From assembly GCA_027596195.1 (NCBI GenBank), contig JADGJG010000225.1:1-29910 (forward strand): a stretch of DNA of 29,910 bases, in the 5' to 3' direction. Positions within the stretch are counted from its first letter, which is position 1, and every line of letters starts with the position of its first letter. The stretch is from Podochytrium sp. JEL0797 (Eukaryota > Chytridiomycota > Chytridiomycetes > Chytridiales > Chytriomycetaceae). Shown here in pieces: positions 9,284 through 18,900 of this stretch. The position numbers and the translations under genes were made by a program. Below the pieces are notes generated by a model. The model had not been told where the DNA came from and did not search any database. It saw nothing but the letters and a program-made list of their open reading frames with translations.

Positions 9284-9988
9284 ATGCAGTTGCTCCTTCC
9301 TCTCTTCTTCTTGGCCCTCTCGGTCCTTTCCCAGAACTCTCCCAATCCCGCTACTGTTACAGCTCCAATCGCTTCTGGTTCGACCATGTCCATCATCACG
9401 CCGACGGGCCAGAGAGCGTATTTTGAAGGTATCCGTCGCGAATCTCCTTCCTACCATAATCTGTCACTTCTGAATCCACTCCCCAATATCACTTCTCCTA
9501 CTTCCATGTAACCAGCGCATGCGGCGTTGAACCCTCGTCCTGTCCCCTTGTCCCCTCGCCCCCTTCAGCCCTTCCCGACCCCTTCTGAATCCAATCTTCT
9601 GACTTGAACTTTTCATTTCCATATAGGTGACCAAATGATTGTCGCCTGGAACATTGTCGGACCCGCGTCCGACAAGACCTTCCTGAGCTCCCCAATCACG
9701 TTCGAACTCGCCGACGCTTCCGGCGGCGCACTCAAAATCTCTCCCATCGGTGTCACCCTCAACGGCACCGCCACGATCGCGGACCTTCAACTCAGAACGG
9801 TGATGCCGGGAAATATTCCGCAGGGTCCCGCGTATTGCGTGAGGGGTGCCATCAAGGGGGCCACTTCGTACCAGTACTTTTTCTCGCCTGTTTTCCCCAT
9901 TAACCAGGCTGTGGGGGCTCCTGCTCTTGGGACTGGTGCTGGTGCTGGGGTTGTGGGTCGTCCAGTGATTGGTGGGGCGGCGCGTTAG
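9284..9988 (+). CDS. Array gene B: secreted Kre9/Knh1-like protein lacking a GPI-type tail (2 exons, 168 aa)
   Basis: Exons 9284-9428 and 9627-9988, joined in phase 1 inside a glycine codon. The signal peptide is MQLLLPLFFLALSVLSQ. The domain runs from MSIITPTGQRAYFEG across the intron to DQMIVAWNIVG and on to YFFSPVFPI, the same fold as gene A. The intron (198 nt) is the longest in the array. It sits just before the conserved I/V-x-W strand, close to where genes C-F carry their first intron. Unlike its neighbours, the protein ends in a Gly-rich, non-hydrophobic stretch (VVGRPVIGGAAR). It is therefore probably secreted free, unless the true 3' end differs. Two overlapping AATAAA signals follow at 10088-10097. 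Confidence 0.75.
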
Positions 9989-10087
9989 TTTCCTTCCCCC
10001 CCACCACCACCCCCCGCCCCCTTCACTTTTTAATTTTTTAATTTATGGTTTGCTGTGTTGAGTGTTTATGCATTTGCTGTGTCCGAA

Positions 10088-10097
10088 AATAAATAAA
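10088..10097 (+). terminator. Overlapping poly(A) signals of gene B
   Basis: AATAAATAAA contains two overlapping AATAAA hexamers, 100 bp after the stop codon of gene B. Confidence 0.4.
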
Positions 10098-10203
10098 TCT
10101 GAAGGATGAGTAATATTTCTCGGTTGTTAAAACTGATGATTTGTCATGACTTATTCAACCTTTTACAACTTTGTTTTCTTTCTTTTCGAACCCCCAAAAC
10201 GGC

Positions 10204-11086
10204 ATGAACGTTGCATTTCTCGCTCTCCTTGCTCTCTCCTTTGTATCCGCGCAAACCGCGATTCATCACGACAATGCGACCGAGTCCGACGTCCACTCCG
10301 CCTTCACTTCAGCCATACCACACGAATCGGCTCACACATCCACTCATGTTGCGAATGCGACGATTACCTCTCATTCGGGGAACGCAACAACATCGAATGT
10401 GACTGCCACTGCCACTACATCGCTCTATTCCATCAACATGACCCAAACCGCCACGGCCACTTCGACCGCCTCGCACACTGCTGTTCCAACTTTGGAGAGC
10501 GGCATTCGGATCACAAAGCCGCAGAATGGTTCCGTGTTTCAAAACGGACAACTGATGGTTCGTTATTATGCCCGCTCTGAGATAAAGCAGTACTAACTTT
10601 TTGTTGTGAAACAACCTCCCCCCACAGGAGATCGCCTGGGCTTTGACAGGGAATACCAGTGACTTGTTTGATCAGCAAAACTTGACCTTTGTTATTAGTG
10701 TAAGCTAAATGTACAGTTTCTCGGAAGAGAAAATGTTAACGCGATCTTGGAAATTTCAGAGCATCGCGAACGCAACACAACTCACGCGCGTCGTTGCCCT
10801 TAGTTTTTATACGCAGCCAATTGTTGGTGACTTGAATGCATCCGCGAACCTTCCCAACATCCCGACGGGAAATGCCTACGTAATTCAGGCCTTTTATCAC
10901 GTCAATTCGACCAACGCGACTTGGTTCTCGGCACCATTTAGCATTGAAGGATATTATGGTGCGAATCCTTTATCGAGTATCAGTACGATCACGGAATCTG
11001 GGCTTGCATTGCCGACTGCATCGGCGTCCAAAATTTCTGCTGCTTTGCTGCTTCTTTCGACGGCTGCTCTTTTCTCATTATTATAG
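10204..11086 (+). CDS. Array gene C: secreted Kre9/Knh1-like protein with glycosylated stalk and GPI-type tail (3 exons, 250 aa)
   Basis: Exons 10204-10557, 10628-10699 and 10760-11086, both junctions in phase 0. The signal peptide is MNVAFLALLALSFVSAQ. Residues 18-95 form a Thr/Ser/Ala/His-rich stalk with several N-glycosylation sequons (NAT, NAT, NVT, NMT). The Ig-like domain starts at about 99 (GIRITKPQNGSVFQNGQLM), crosses intron 1 to EIAWALTG and ends near TWFSAPFSI. The C-terminus (KISAALLLLSTAALFSLL) is a GPI-type hydrophobic tail. The middle exon is exactly 72 nt, as in D, E and F. It is the most diverged of the C-F group. A poly(A) signal lies at 11127-11132. Confidence 0.75.
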
Positions 11087-11126
11087 TTCGTTTTCTTTTC
11101 TTTCTGACCTAAAAAATTCTTGATGA

Positions 11127-11132
11127 AATAAA
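11127..11132 (+). terminator. Poly(A) signal of gene C
   Basis: AATAAA lies 41 bp after the stop codon of gene C. It is immediately followed by the ATTGG boxes of gene D, showing how tightly the array is packed. Confidence 0.4.
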
Positions 11133-11133
11133 T

Positions 11134-11158
11134 CTGATTGGTGTGTGATTGTGATTGG
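11134..11158 (+). promoter_or_regulatory. Paired inverted CCAAT boxes before gene D
   Basis: CTGATTGG (11134-11141) and GTGATTGG (11151-11158) are reverse-oriented CCAAT boxes 63-87 bp before the ATG of gene D. The same CTGATTGG octamer recurs before genes E (12387-12394) and F (13838-13845). It is a candidate binding site for the CCAAT-binding (HAP/NF-Y) complex. Confidence 0.45.
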
Positions 11159-11220
11159 TATGTCATTGTTTCAAGAACGCGTTTTTGGAAAAAAAAAGAA
11201 GCAACATTCAATCAAAAAAC

Positions 11221-12109
11221 ATGAAGTGCATCGCATTCTTGGCCTTCTCCTCCTCCGTCCTCTGCCTCACCCCAAAAAAGGGGTTTGTTCAGAAGGATGT
11301 TTCGCTGGCTCTCGTGTCGTCGTCCACCACCGCGTCCCCTTCCACTGCCGGCAGGTCTGTTAGTGCAATTGGCTCTTCTGGCTCTTCTGCAGTCGCGGTC
11401 GCAGTCACTTCCGCGACCACGACTACCGCACACATTGCGGTTGCAACCTCGATTCCAACTGGATCTGGGTCATCTGGACAAGGTGTCACGTCTGGAGGAT
11501 CTTCGATTAGCATTATCCAGCCTCTCACTGGTGCAGTTCTCCAAGTGGGACAACAACTGGTATGTACATGCTCTTGCGTCTTTCCGTTTCTAATTTTTTT
11601 TACGCGATTAAAATTAGCAAATCACTTGGGCATTGACTGGAGTTCTCAGCAGCGTGTTCAATAATGCAACTTTGACTTTTGAAATCGATGTTTGTGGATC
11701 TCCTTCGTTCTTTTCTCTATTGTTCCATTCTCCCCGGCTTGCTATATTAACTCCACCAAAACAGAATGCTTCCAACCCCAACAACGTTGCTGTCGTCGCA
11801 CCTTTGACATTCGCCAAGGCCCCACTTGTCGGCGACTTGATGGCTAGCGCTCAAATTCCATCCACGATCGCCCCAGGTTCCGCATATTCAGTACGAGCGT
11901 CTTATAAAGACAAAACCGACTTTGTTTTCTGGTATTCCCCGAGCTTTTCGATTCAGGGAGGCGCTCCCGTCGTAACCGGTGCTACCACGGGTTCCAGCGC
12001 TCATACCACAGCCGGACCAGCGAGCCCATCCTCTTCTGGTCGATCCGTCAAGATTTCAGGAGGCCAGATTTCGTTCGCTTTGATTACCGCTTTATTTTTG
12101 ATTTTCTGA
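11221..12109 (+). CDS. Array gene D: secreted Kre9/Knh1-like protein with GPI-type tail (3 exons, 251 aa)
   Basis: Exons 11221-11559, 11618-11689 and 11765-12109. The signal peptide is MKCIAFLAFSSSVLC(L). A Ser/Thr/Ala/Val-rich stalk of about 80 residues follows, then the domain from SSISIIQPLTGAVLQVGQQL across intron 1 to QITWALTGVLSSVFNNATL, ending with FVFWYSPSFSI. A Ser/Thr-rich linker and a hydrophobic tail (ISFALITALFLIF) suggest a GPI anchor. Intron 2 (75 nt, GTTTGT donor) is a multiple of three and stop-free, so retention would insert 25 residues without breaking the frame. It lacks the third intron present in E and F. Confidence 0.8.
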
Positions 12110-12525
12110 GGTCTTTTAAGTTCTTAAAATTATACCAATTCCTCTGTCTGACACAATTCCTTCCACACAATCACATCTGAAATCAATTAAATATTAAGTT
12201 CGCATGATAATATCGTCGCGACTGCGACAGGATGCGGCTGGCGGCTATTCTAGCTCACGGATGATGTCGGTTGTTGGGACTGTCAATTTTGCCATGCTTA
12301 ATATTTCTGTTTTCGCATTATAGCAACTTAATAGTAAAAAGGGGAAGGAAGAAGGGAGAAAATTGTGAGAAAGTGTCTCTCTTATTCTGATTGGGGCAAG
12401 GCGAAAAGAAACCACTCCATTGTTCTACCCCCATTGTTCTCCCATTGTTCTTTCCCCCATTGTTCAAAATCGCCAACCCGACTCTGAATATCGCCCACCG
12501 TTGAAAAATATCTTTCCAAAAAAAA
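12110..12525. other. Intergenic region D-E holding the gene E promoter
   Basis: No gene was found. The right half contains CTGATTGG at 12387-12394, four ATTGTTC motifs at 12419-12465 and a TATA-like AAAAATATC just before the leader. The left half (12120-12340) is A/T-rich with a G/C-richer stretch near 12210-12260 of unknown nature. Confidence 0.5.
12419..12465 (+). promoter_or_regulatory. Cluster of four ATTGTTC motifs (HMG-box/Rox1-like sites) before gene E
   Basis: ATTGTTCT occurs at 12419-12426, 12433-12440 and 12444-12451, and ATTGTTCA at 12459-12466. Each is preceded by pyrimidines (CC or CCC). The best one, CCCATTGTTCTCCC-like around 12430-12443, fits the yeast Rox1 operator consensus YYYATTGTTCTC, recognised by an HMG-box repressor. 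The cluster ends about 60 bp before the ATG of gene E. Weaker ATTGTTT motifs lie before gene F (13886, 13907). Which factor binds here is unknown. Confidence 0.5.
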
Positions 12526-13602
12526 ATGATTCTTGCCCTGCTCTCGCTTTCCGTTCTTGCCACAGTCAACGCACAAGTCTGCGTTCGTGGGAGCTATCTC
12601 TGTTCCGGGCAAACTCTGCAAATTTGCAACTATGTCGACACCATCAAAACTGGGTGGATTGACCTGCAAACATGCAACAACCAAACCACATGCTCTTCCG
12701 TCGTTCCCATTGGATGCCTTGTAACTGCAGCACCAGCTCCCAAGAAAGCCAACGCTAACAAAGATGTTCTCGCGTCGACCACGAACTCTCAAGCAAGCTC
12801 TCCAGCCCAAAATGCGACCGCTTCTATCACTGGAGCTCATGCTACTACCAGCGTCGTTGCCAGAACGACTGCAGCTGCATCTGCTGTTGCGACTACCGCG
12901 GCCCAAGTCGCGGTTGTGACGACGAAAGCGATTCCATCAGGCTCTGGAGGCAGCACCACCTCCGGTGGATCGTCCATCAGTATTATTCAACCTCTTACTG
13001 GTGCTACTATTTACGTTGGCCAGCAGTTGGTAAGTCGGCTCGAGCGGACCGCGATGAATATTCATTTTTTGATGTCCAGCAAATCACTTGGGCCTTGACT
13101 GGAGTTCTCAGCAACACATTTAATAATGCAAATTTGTCTTTTGAAATTGATGTGAGCTGTTCGCGTATTTCTTGTTATTACCGTACGTTTCCTGATTGCT
13201 CGTTTTTCAGGACGCGACAAACCCAAACCTCGTGGTTCTCGCACCAAACGGGGCCCTCAACTTCACGAAGCAACCCATTGTTGGAGATTTGATGGCGACG
13301 GCCATTGCTGTCCCAAACATCGCCGCAGGAAATGCGTACACAGTGAAGGCGATTTATAAGGTTTGCTTTACCCGCCTTACATGTATTTACACTTACATTG
13401 CGCCCAGGACACCAACACGTTCGTGTACTGGTATTCTCCAACGTTCTCCATCAAGGCCAACCCCGTTGTTCCAGCGACCTCGACCGGAACGGCTGTTGGA
13501 ACCCCTGTGACTCCGACCAAATTGACGAGCGGAACTCGCTCCGATAAGCTTGACGGGTCTCTCGTCTTGGCGTTGCTCTCTCTTTTCTTTTTAACTTTGT
13601 GA
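12526..13602 (+). CDS. Array gene E: secreted protein with Cys-rich (CBM19-like?) module, Kre9/Knh1-like domain and GPI-type tail (4 exons, 306 aa)
   Basis: Exons 12526-13029, 13080-13151, 13211-13360 and 13408-13602, all junctions in phase 0. The signal peptide is MILALLSLSVLATVNAQ. Residues 18-65 form a compact module with six cysteines at 19, 26, 34, 50, 56 and 64 (CVRGSYLC, LQICNY, GWIDLQTC, TTCSS, GCL). This spacing resembles fungal chitin-binding modules of the CBM19 type (GxYxCxG...C...W...C...C), but that assignment is tentative. An Ala/Thr stalk follows, then the Ig-like domain at about 148-255 (SSISIIQPLTGATIYVGQQL, QITWALTG, WYSPTFSI). The tail (LVLALLSLFFLTL) fits a GPI signal. 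Introns 1 and 3 are close in sequence to those of gene F, so E and F are recent duplicates, but F lacks the Cys module. Confidence 0.8.
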
Positions 13603-13687
13603 GGATGACTCATTTCTTTTTAACTTTGCGCGAACTTCTTTTACCCAAATAAGTAATTCTAAATATTGTCTTTTCTCCTGTTATGCC

Positions 13688-13740
13688 GCTTCCCAAAAAA
13701 AATTCTTGCCCTGCTCTCGCTTGCTATTGTTACGGCGCAC
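13688..13740 (+). pseudogene. Decayed copy of the start of gene E/F
   Basis: About 50 bp match the leader and signal-peptide start of gene E, including an A-run followed by ATTCTTGCCCTGCTCTCGCTT. The initiator ATG is missing and the similarity fades within the signal peptide. It lies between E and F and is the stub of another array copy. The rest of that copy is gone. Confidence 0.65.
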
Positions 13741-13933
13741 ATATTTCCCAAACTCTATATTTACGTCAAAAGATTTGATAGAAACAAATAAGTAGAAATA
13801 CTGGATTAAACTGGATTTCTTTTTTCCCTCACTAATTCTGATTGGAGCAAAGTGAACAATAGCAAGGCACATTGTCTGTTCCCCTATTGTTTGTCTGTTT
13901 TTTTTTATTGTTTAAAAATATCTTTCCAAAAAC

Positions 13934-14793
13934 ATGATTCTTGCACCATTCGCGCTTGCCGTTCTTGCCACAGTCAACGCACAATCCAGCTCTCCGGTTC
14001 AGACCGCGGTCGGATCTACCACTGGATCTCATTCTGCAACTAGCGTGGCTGTTGGAATGACTTCAGCTGCAGCGGCTGTTGCTACCACCACGACCAATGC
14101 AGCAGTTCTGCCGACCAGCGCGATTCCTTCAGGCTCCGGAGTCAGCACCACCTCTGGTGGATCGTCCATCAGTATTATTCAACCTCTTACTGGTGCTGCT
14201 ATTTACGTTGGCCAGCCGTTGGTGAGTCAATGCTGACCGAACGCGATGAATATTCATTTTTTGATACCCAGCAAATCACGTGGGCTTTGACTGGAGTTCT
14301 CAGCCCCGTGTTTAATATGGCAAACTTGTCTTTTCAAATCGATGTGAGTATTTCGAGTATATCTTCTTCCTGGGTTTTAAACCACTGTTTCAGGACGCGA
14401 CAAATCCAAACGTCGTGGTTATGGCACCAAATGGAGCACTCAACTTCACGAAGCAACCCATTGTTGGAGATTTGTCGGCTATGGCCATTGCTGTCCCAAA
14501 CATCGCCGCAGGAAACGCGTACTCAGTCAGGGCGATTTATAAGGTTTGCTTGTCCCCCCTACATGTATTTATACTTACATTGTGCCCAGGACACCAACAC
14601 GTTCGTGTACTGGTATTCTCCAACGTTCTCCATCAAGGCCAACCCCGTTGCTCCGTCACCCTCGGCCGGAACGGCAGCTGGAACCTCTGCGGCACCTGTC
14701 ACCACCCACTCCTCCACCAGTGCGGCCCGCAAAGACACCACCCTTTCTCTCGGCTATTGGGCCGTGCTTTCTGCTTGCCTTCTTCTCTTTTGA
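13934..14793 (+). CDS. Array gene F: secreted Kre9/Knh1-like protein with GPI-type tail (4 exons, 237 aa)
   Basis: Exons 13934-14221, 14272-14343, 14394-14543 and 14590-14793, all junctions in phase 0. Exons 2 (72 nt) and 3 (150 nt) have the same lengths as in gene E. The signal peptide MILAPFALAVLATVNAQ is nearly that of E. A short Ser/Thr/Ala stalk (about 18-70) leads to the domain (SSISIIQPLTGAAIYVGQPL, QITWALTGVLSPVFN, ending WYSPTFSI). The C-terminal hydrophobic segment (LSLGYWAVLSACLLLF) fits a GPI signal. It lacks the N-terminal Cys module of gene E. The leader AAAAATATCTTTCCAAAAA before the ATG is shared with gene E. A poly(A) signal is at 14997-15002. Confidence 0.8.
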
Positions 14794-15957
14794 TTTATGA
14801 AAAAAAATACGATCACTACAGTATTTTTTGAAAAAGAAGAGCGTTTCGGAATTGTCAGATATGTAAATCTTTGAGAAAAATAGATGACTCATCTTCCGTT
14901 CGGCGTCGGAAAGAGATTCCGCTTTCGTGGAGTATTATGCGATCACAGCTCATCGCATTATATGGAGAGCACTCACAATGTATAATTGTAACCCAGAATA
15001 AAGAAATTGAAATCCATATTGGATTTTTTTTTGCTGACAATTCCGACCACACACGACCACCAAAAATCACCAAAAATGCAAACTGCGCACGAGCCAGTCA
15101 AGAACCGCGATTGACGACAACTCAACGACTCGAACAATGGCGACGGCGCCAACAGCTGATCATTGATCCGTGCCCTGGTTATGCTCGATAGCCGCTGTCC
15201 AGGGTCAAAATGCGCGTAAGGCCCCGATTATCCCGAAAGGCGCTGACCGTAGCCCGTATGGGTAGGTTATTTGGCATCTATTGGATGTTTGGATTCTTCC
15301 AACGCCATCACTGACGAGATCAAGCTGCGTGGCTGTCGCCAAAGTTTTGTTGTTTTTTGTGTCATCTGGTCCAAAGGAGTTAGATTGCCTGCCGTCGGTG
15401 AGTGTTTCTTTTCTTATTTTCCGCTAACTAATGTGTTGTATTCGTTTATAAGGGCCTCGCTTCGCTTAACCACCCACACACTACCACGGATCCGTTTCAG
15501 TTTCAATCTTTAGTGAGTTCTGTTTTGTATTGCCTGCGAGCACAAGGCCAGAGCTGAAAAAAAATTTTAATCTAGAAACACGTGACACCAATTTCACGGA
15601 CCAATCTCTCCTTTCGCATCAGTCAAAATCTATCCGAAAAAGGTATTTCCCCTTTCCGCCCCTCACCTCACGATGCTTGCCCGATCAACCATTGCCCATC
15701 CGATTCCCTCGACCTCGCGCCCCTTGACCTCGCCATTGTCCCAATGCAATCCTATCACTTTGCCACTCCCGCCTTTCCCGCTGATCCGCATCGAATCACT
15801 CACTGCGATTTCTCCTCGGCGACGCTTTCCCACCCCACCTGTTTTTCTTTCGCTTCCTTCCTTTCCTTTCGTCACATGCAGCCAACCCCTTTTCGGCTCC
15901 CACTCAACGCAGCGACAAGTGCATTAACAGATTCTCTTCCATTAACAGATTCGCCTT
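14794..15957. other. Long intergenic region, mostly unexplained
   Basis: No complete gene is supported. AATAAA at 14997-15002 probably ends gene F. A 48-codon open stretch (about 15253-15398, containing SNAITDEIKLRGCRQSF) is followed by a textbook intron (GTGAGT at about 15400, GCTAACTAAT branch, TATAAG acceptor at about 15452), but no convincing downstream exon was found, so it may be a gene relic. On the right, CACGTG at 15579-15584 and two CCAAT boxes (15588, 15601) may belong to the promoter of the large gene. ATTAACAGATTC is repeated directly just before its ATG. Confidence 0.45.
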
Positions 15958-18900
15958 ATGGCTGCAAAGAAAAAGCGCCCCATCCAGGACTCGGAGCAGC
16001 AGGTTCCTCCCTTGAAGGTATGCGCTTGGATTTTTCAATCTCAAGTTTTTTTCCCTTCCCTTCTCCCTTCTCCTTTCCCTTGCTTCCTGTCTGACACCTC
16101 AAATAGAAAGGAGGACCTTCTTCTGCCCCGAATCAAGGCGGCGGGGCAAGCTTCGAACAACCACCACCTCCGGGTTCCAAAGGTACGTGGTTGTTGGCGT
16201 GCGGCCATTCTGCGAACATTCCGCGATTCTCAATCGTTTATTTTGGTCACCTTGTCATTGTCGACCTCACTCGCGGTATTGCCGGAACGCGCCACTCCAG
16301 GACAGAACTCCGTCGACACACCACCACCCACTACCGAAAGATGGATTCTCCAACGCTGTATGCGCTGGAAATCAACAACACCACCTCCCCCATCCTCGAA
16401 TCTGTGAGTTTCCAAGATGCCCGTCGGATTCCCGCCACCGGAATTGGAACTCCCCAAGCCAACGACCTCCTTCTGGAGTTCCAAGATGACTGCGTCCAAG
16501 GCACCAAGTCCAACCCCAATCTCAACCACACGGCGGCATTCATCAACATGAAGTGCCCCGTGTACGGCTACCACGGGAACGAGAAGGACAGATGTGTAAC
16601 TTCGAACAACTGCGGGTCCGGTTTGACCGCATGTTTGGAGGTTTACCGCGACCACGGGGCCACGATTATCACTCCCGCCGGAACTCGTGACGAGGCCAAG
16701 TCTCAAGTCGTGGATGCTCTGATGGCCATCTCCACTCAGACGCAAGTCCTTTACCTCCTTCCCAGCAACCGGAACCCTTGGTGTTTACGTAACATCAACA
16801 GCAAGGGTGCGTGTGATCGCGACTTGGATGCCAACGATTACGCCACAGCCACGCACTCGGAGGTGTACAAGGCGTTCTGGGCTCTCATCCTGGCCCTCAC
16901 GAGCAAGATCTGTCCTGTGGTCGGGGTGTTAGTTATGGGTGCCGATGCTGCCGACGCTGTTGGTAGTCTTTCGTACACCCAGGCGACCAGGGCGGCGCTC
17001 GAGGCGGCAGTGGTGGCCAAGAAGAACGCGGCGGCGGCAGCAGCGGCGCAGAGGAAGTCGGGGAACAAGGCCAAGTTTTTTATTGTTGAGGAGGAGGAGG
17101 AGGAGGAGGAGGAAGGGGAGCAGGATGCTGTTGTTGATGAGGTTGGTTTTTGATTTGTTTTCCTCTGCTCCATTTGTAATCGTATTTGATATTTAATTTG
17201 TTGTTTTGGCAGGAATTGCCCAAGATTCCGTTCCCCCACGGTTGCGTGCTTCACCGACGCGTTGACTCGTTAGTGTTGCCCTCTCTTGTCAAGGGAAAGC
17301 CGCACCCTCCCAGCCAAACTCCCAGTCTGTCGGATTCCAAGGCAATCAACGGGTTCATGATTGGCCTTCTTGAGGTTATCATGGTGCTGCTCTCCCATGC
17401 TACCAAGACTCCCGAGGCTGACCGACCGCCACTTTCGGAGGCCTACGCCAAACTCAAGCAAGACTCGTGGGGCCAATACTTGGCAATCGAGCAGACGCTG
17501 GAGCAAGCTCGGGTCAAGTCGTTGGATTCCACGTCGTTCTTGGCCCGCTTCGGCAAGCCGGTTGATTTTAGCTTCCAACCTAAAAACTTGGGCTTGATCA
17601 GGAGCCGAATCCTCGACACAGTCCTCTTTCAGGACGGCCTCAAGCTGTCGCCCATCTACAAGGAGCATCTCTTGAACCCTCCACCCAAGCGTGCCCTGAA
17701 ACCGCAAGTTGACAGCCATCAAGTCCTCGGGATTTCAATCAACGGAGTTGATGTTCACCGCCAAGACTTTCTCGTGGCTTCCGCCAAGTATTCCGAGGTC
17801 GACACTCTTCGCGACGTTTCGAGTTTTTCCATGGTGTGGATTTACCCGAAAATGAAGAAGCGGGCGGGATATGTTCAACTTGGGGAGTTGTCGAATGTGT
17901 TTGAGGGGTTTGAGCGGGTTTCGGGTGGAAACCACTGTCGGGTGGTGGTTCTGTTCCGCTCACAAGCTGCCGAGTTTCCTGCGTCGTTTGAGGACACGCC
18001 GCTCTCCTCCACGGGATTTCTCGAAGTGGCGGGGATGATGACCACCACGGTGGACGGATGTTCCCTCACTCCACTGTTTCGTCCCCAGAAATCTTTCACC
18101 GGGTTTGCACCATGCCAGAAGCAACGCGACTTGGCCAGGATTTTCCAACTCGGCCTCTTGGGTTTGTTCTCCTATGGGACTCTCTTGATTCGCGACGTCA
18201 AGACGGGCGCAACTCACCGCTTTACCATGTTGCCGGAGGATTTCGAACGGTTCGTCAAGACTTCGCTGGGACTTTCTGTGACCCAAGATCTCCAGAAGGT
18301 GTACCAGAAGGCGTACAAGAGCAACTTGGACCGACTGGTCAGGCTCACGGACCCACACGCCGAGGTTATTGCCAAGGAAACTGCCGCCAACTTGCTCCAA
18401 CTCGTCGGAATTCTGGCCGCCAAGGAAGGAGCCACTTGCCAGTTTTCTCTGCACGAGAACTTTGGGTACGCCATCAAGGGAAACTGCGACGCTTTCTTGG
18501 TCCAGGTGGTCAACAAGCACCTGTGCTACACGCCCTCGGTCCAAAACCTGCTGGTTCGCGCCACCGTCAAGTCCAACTATGGCGTCGGGAAGCTCCAAGT
18601 CGGAGACAAGAAGTTTAGCCATCACCCTTCCGCCACCGTCACGAGCCAGAACACCATGCTACGTCTGGGGCCGGAATCTGTTTTCCAAGCCGCAGCGATT
18701 GCGCACCGTCAGTCGTTTGGGCCACTTGTCATCCCAACCAACGGCTCCATCACTCTTGAGTTTGATTTCACCAAGATGGAGAGCTCCCCCTCTGGCCACG
18801 ATGTCCCCTGTTTCCACAACCCCAAGATCAAGGTGCGATTGGACCCCGGATTCCCGATCAACACGAGCCTTGGTACGAACCGCGGAATCACGCCGTTGAC

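Noticed and set aside
15160..15260. Possible structured RNA or tRNA-like segment (CCCTGG...CCAGGG hairpin)
   Set aside because: There are no T-loop or acceptor-stem signatures, and the hairpin alone is short enough to be chance.
16403..16408. Strong GTGAGT donor inside exon 3 of copy A
   Set aside because: The downstream sequence continues as good coding sequence in the frame of the conserved YGYHGNEKD block, and no pyrimidine-rich acceptor follows at a suitable place.
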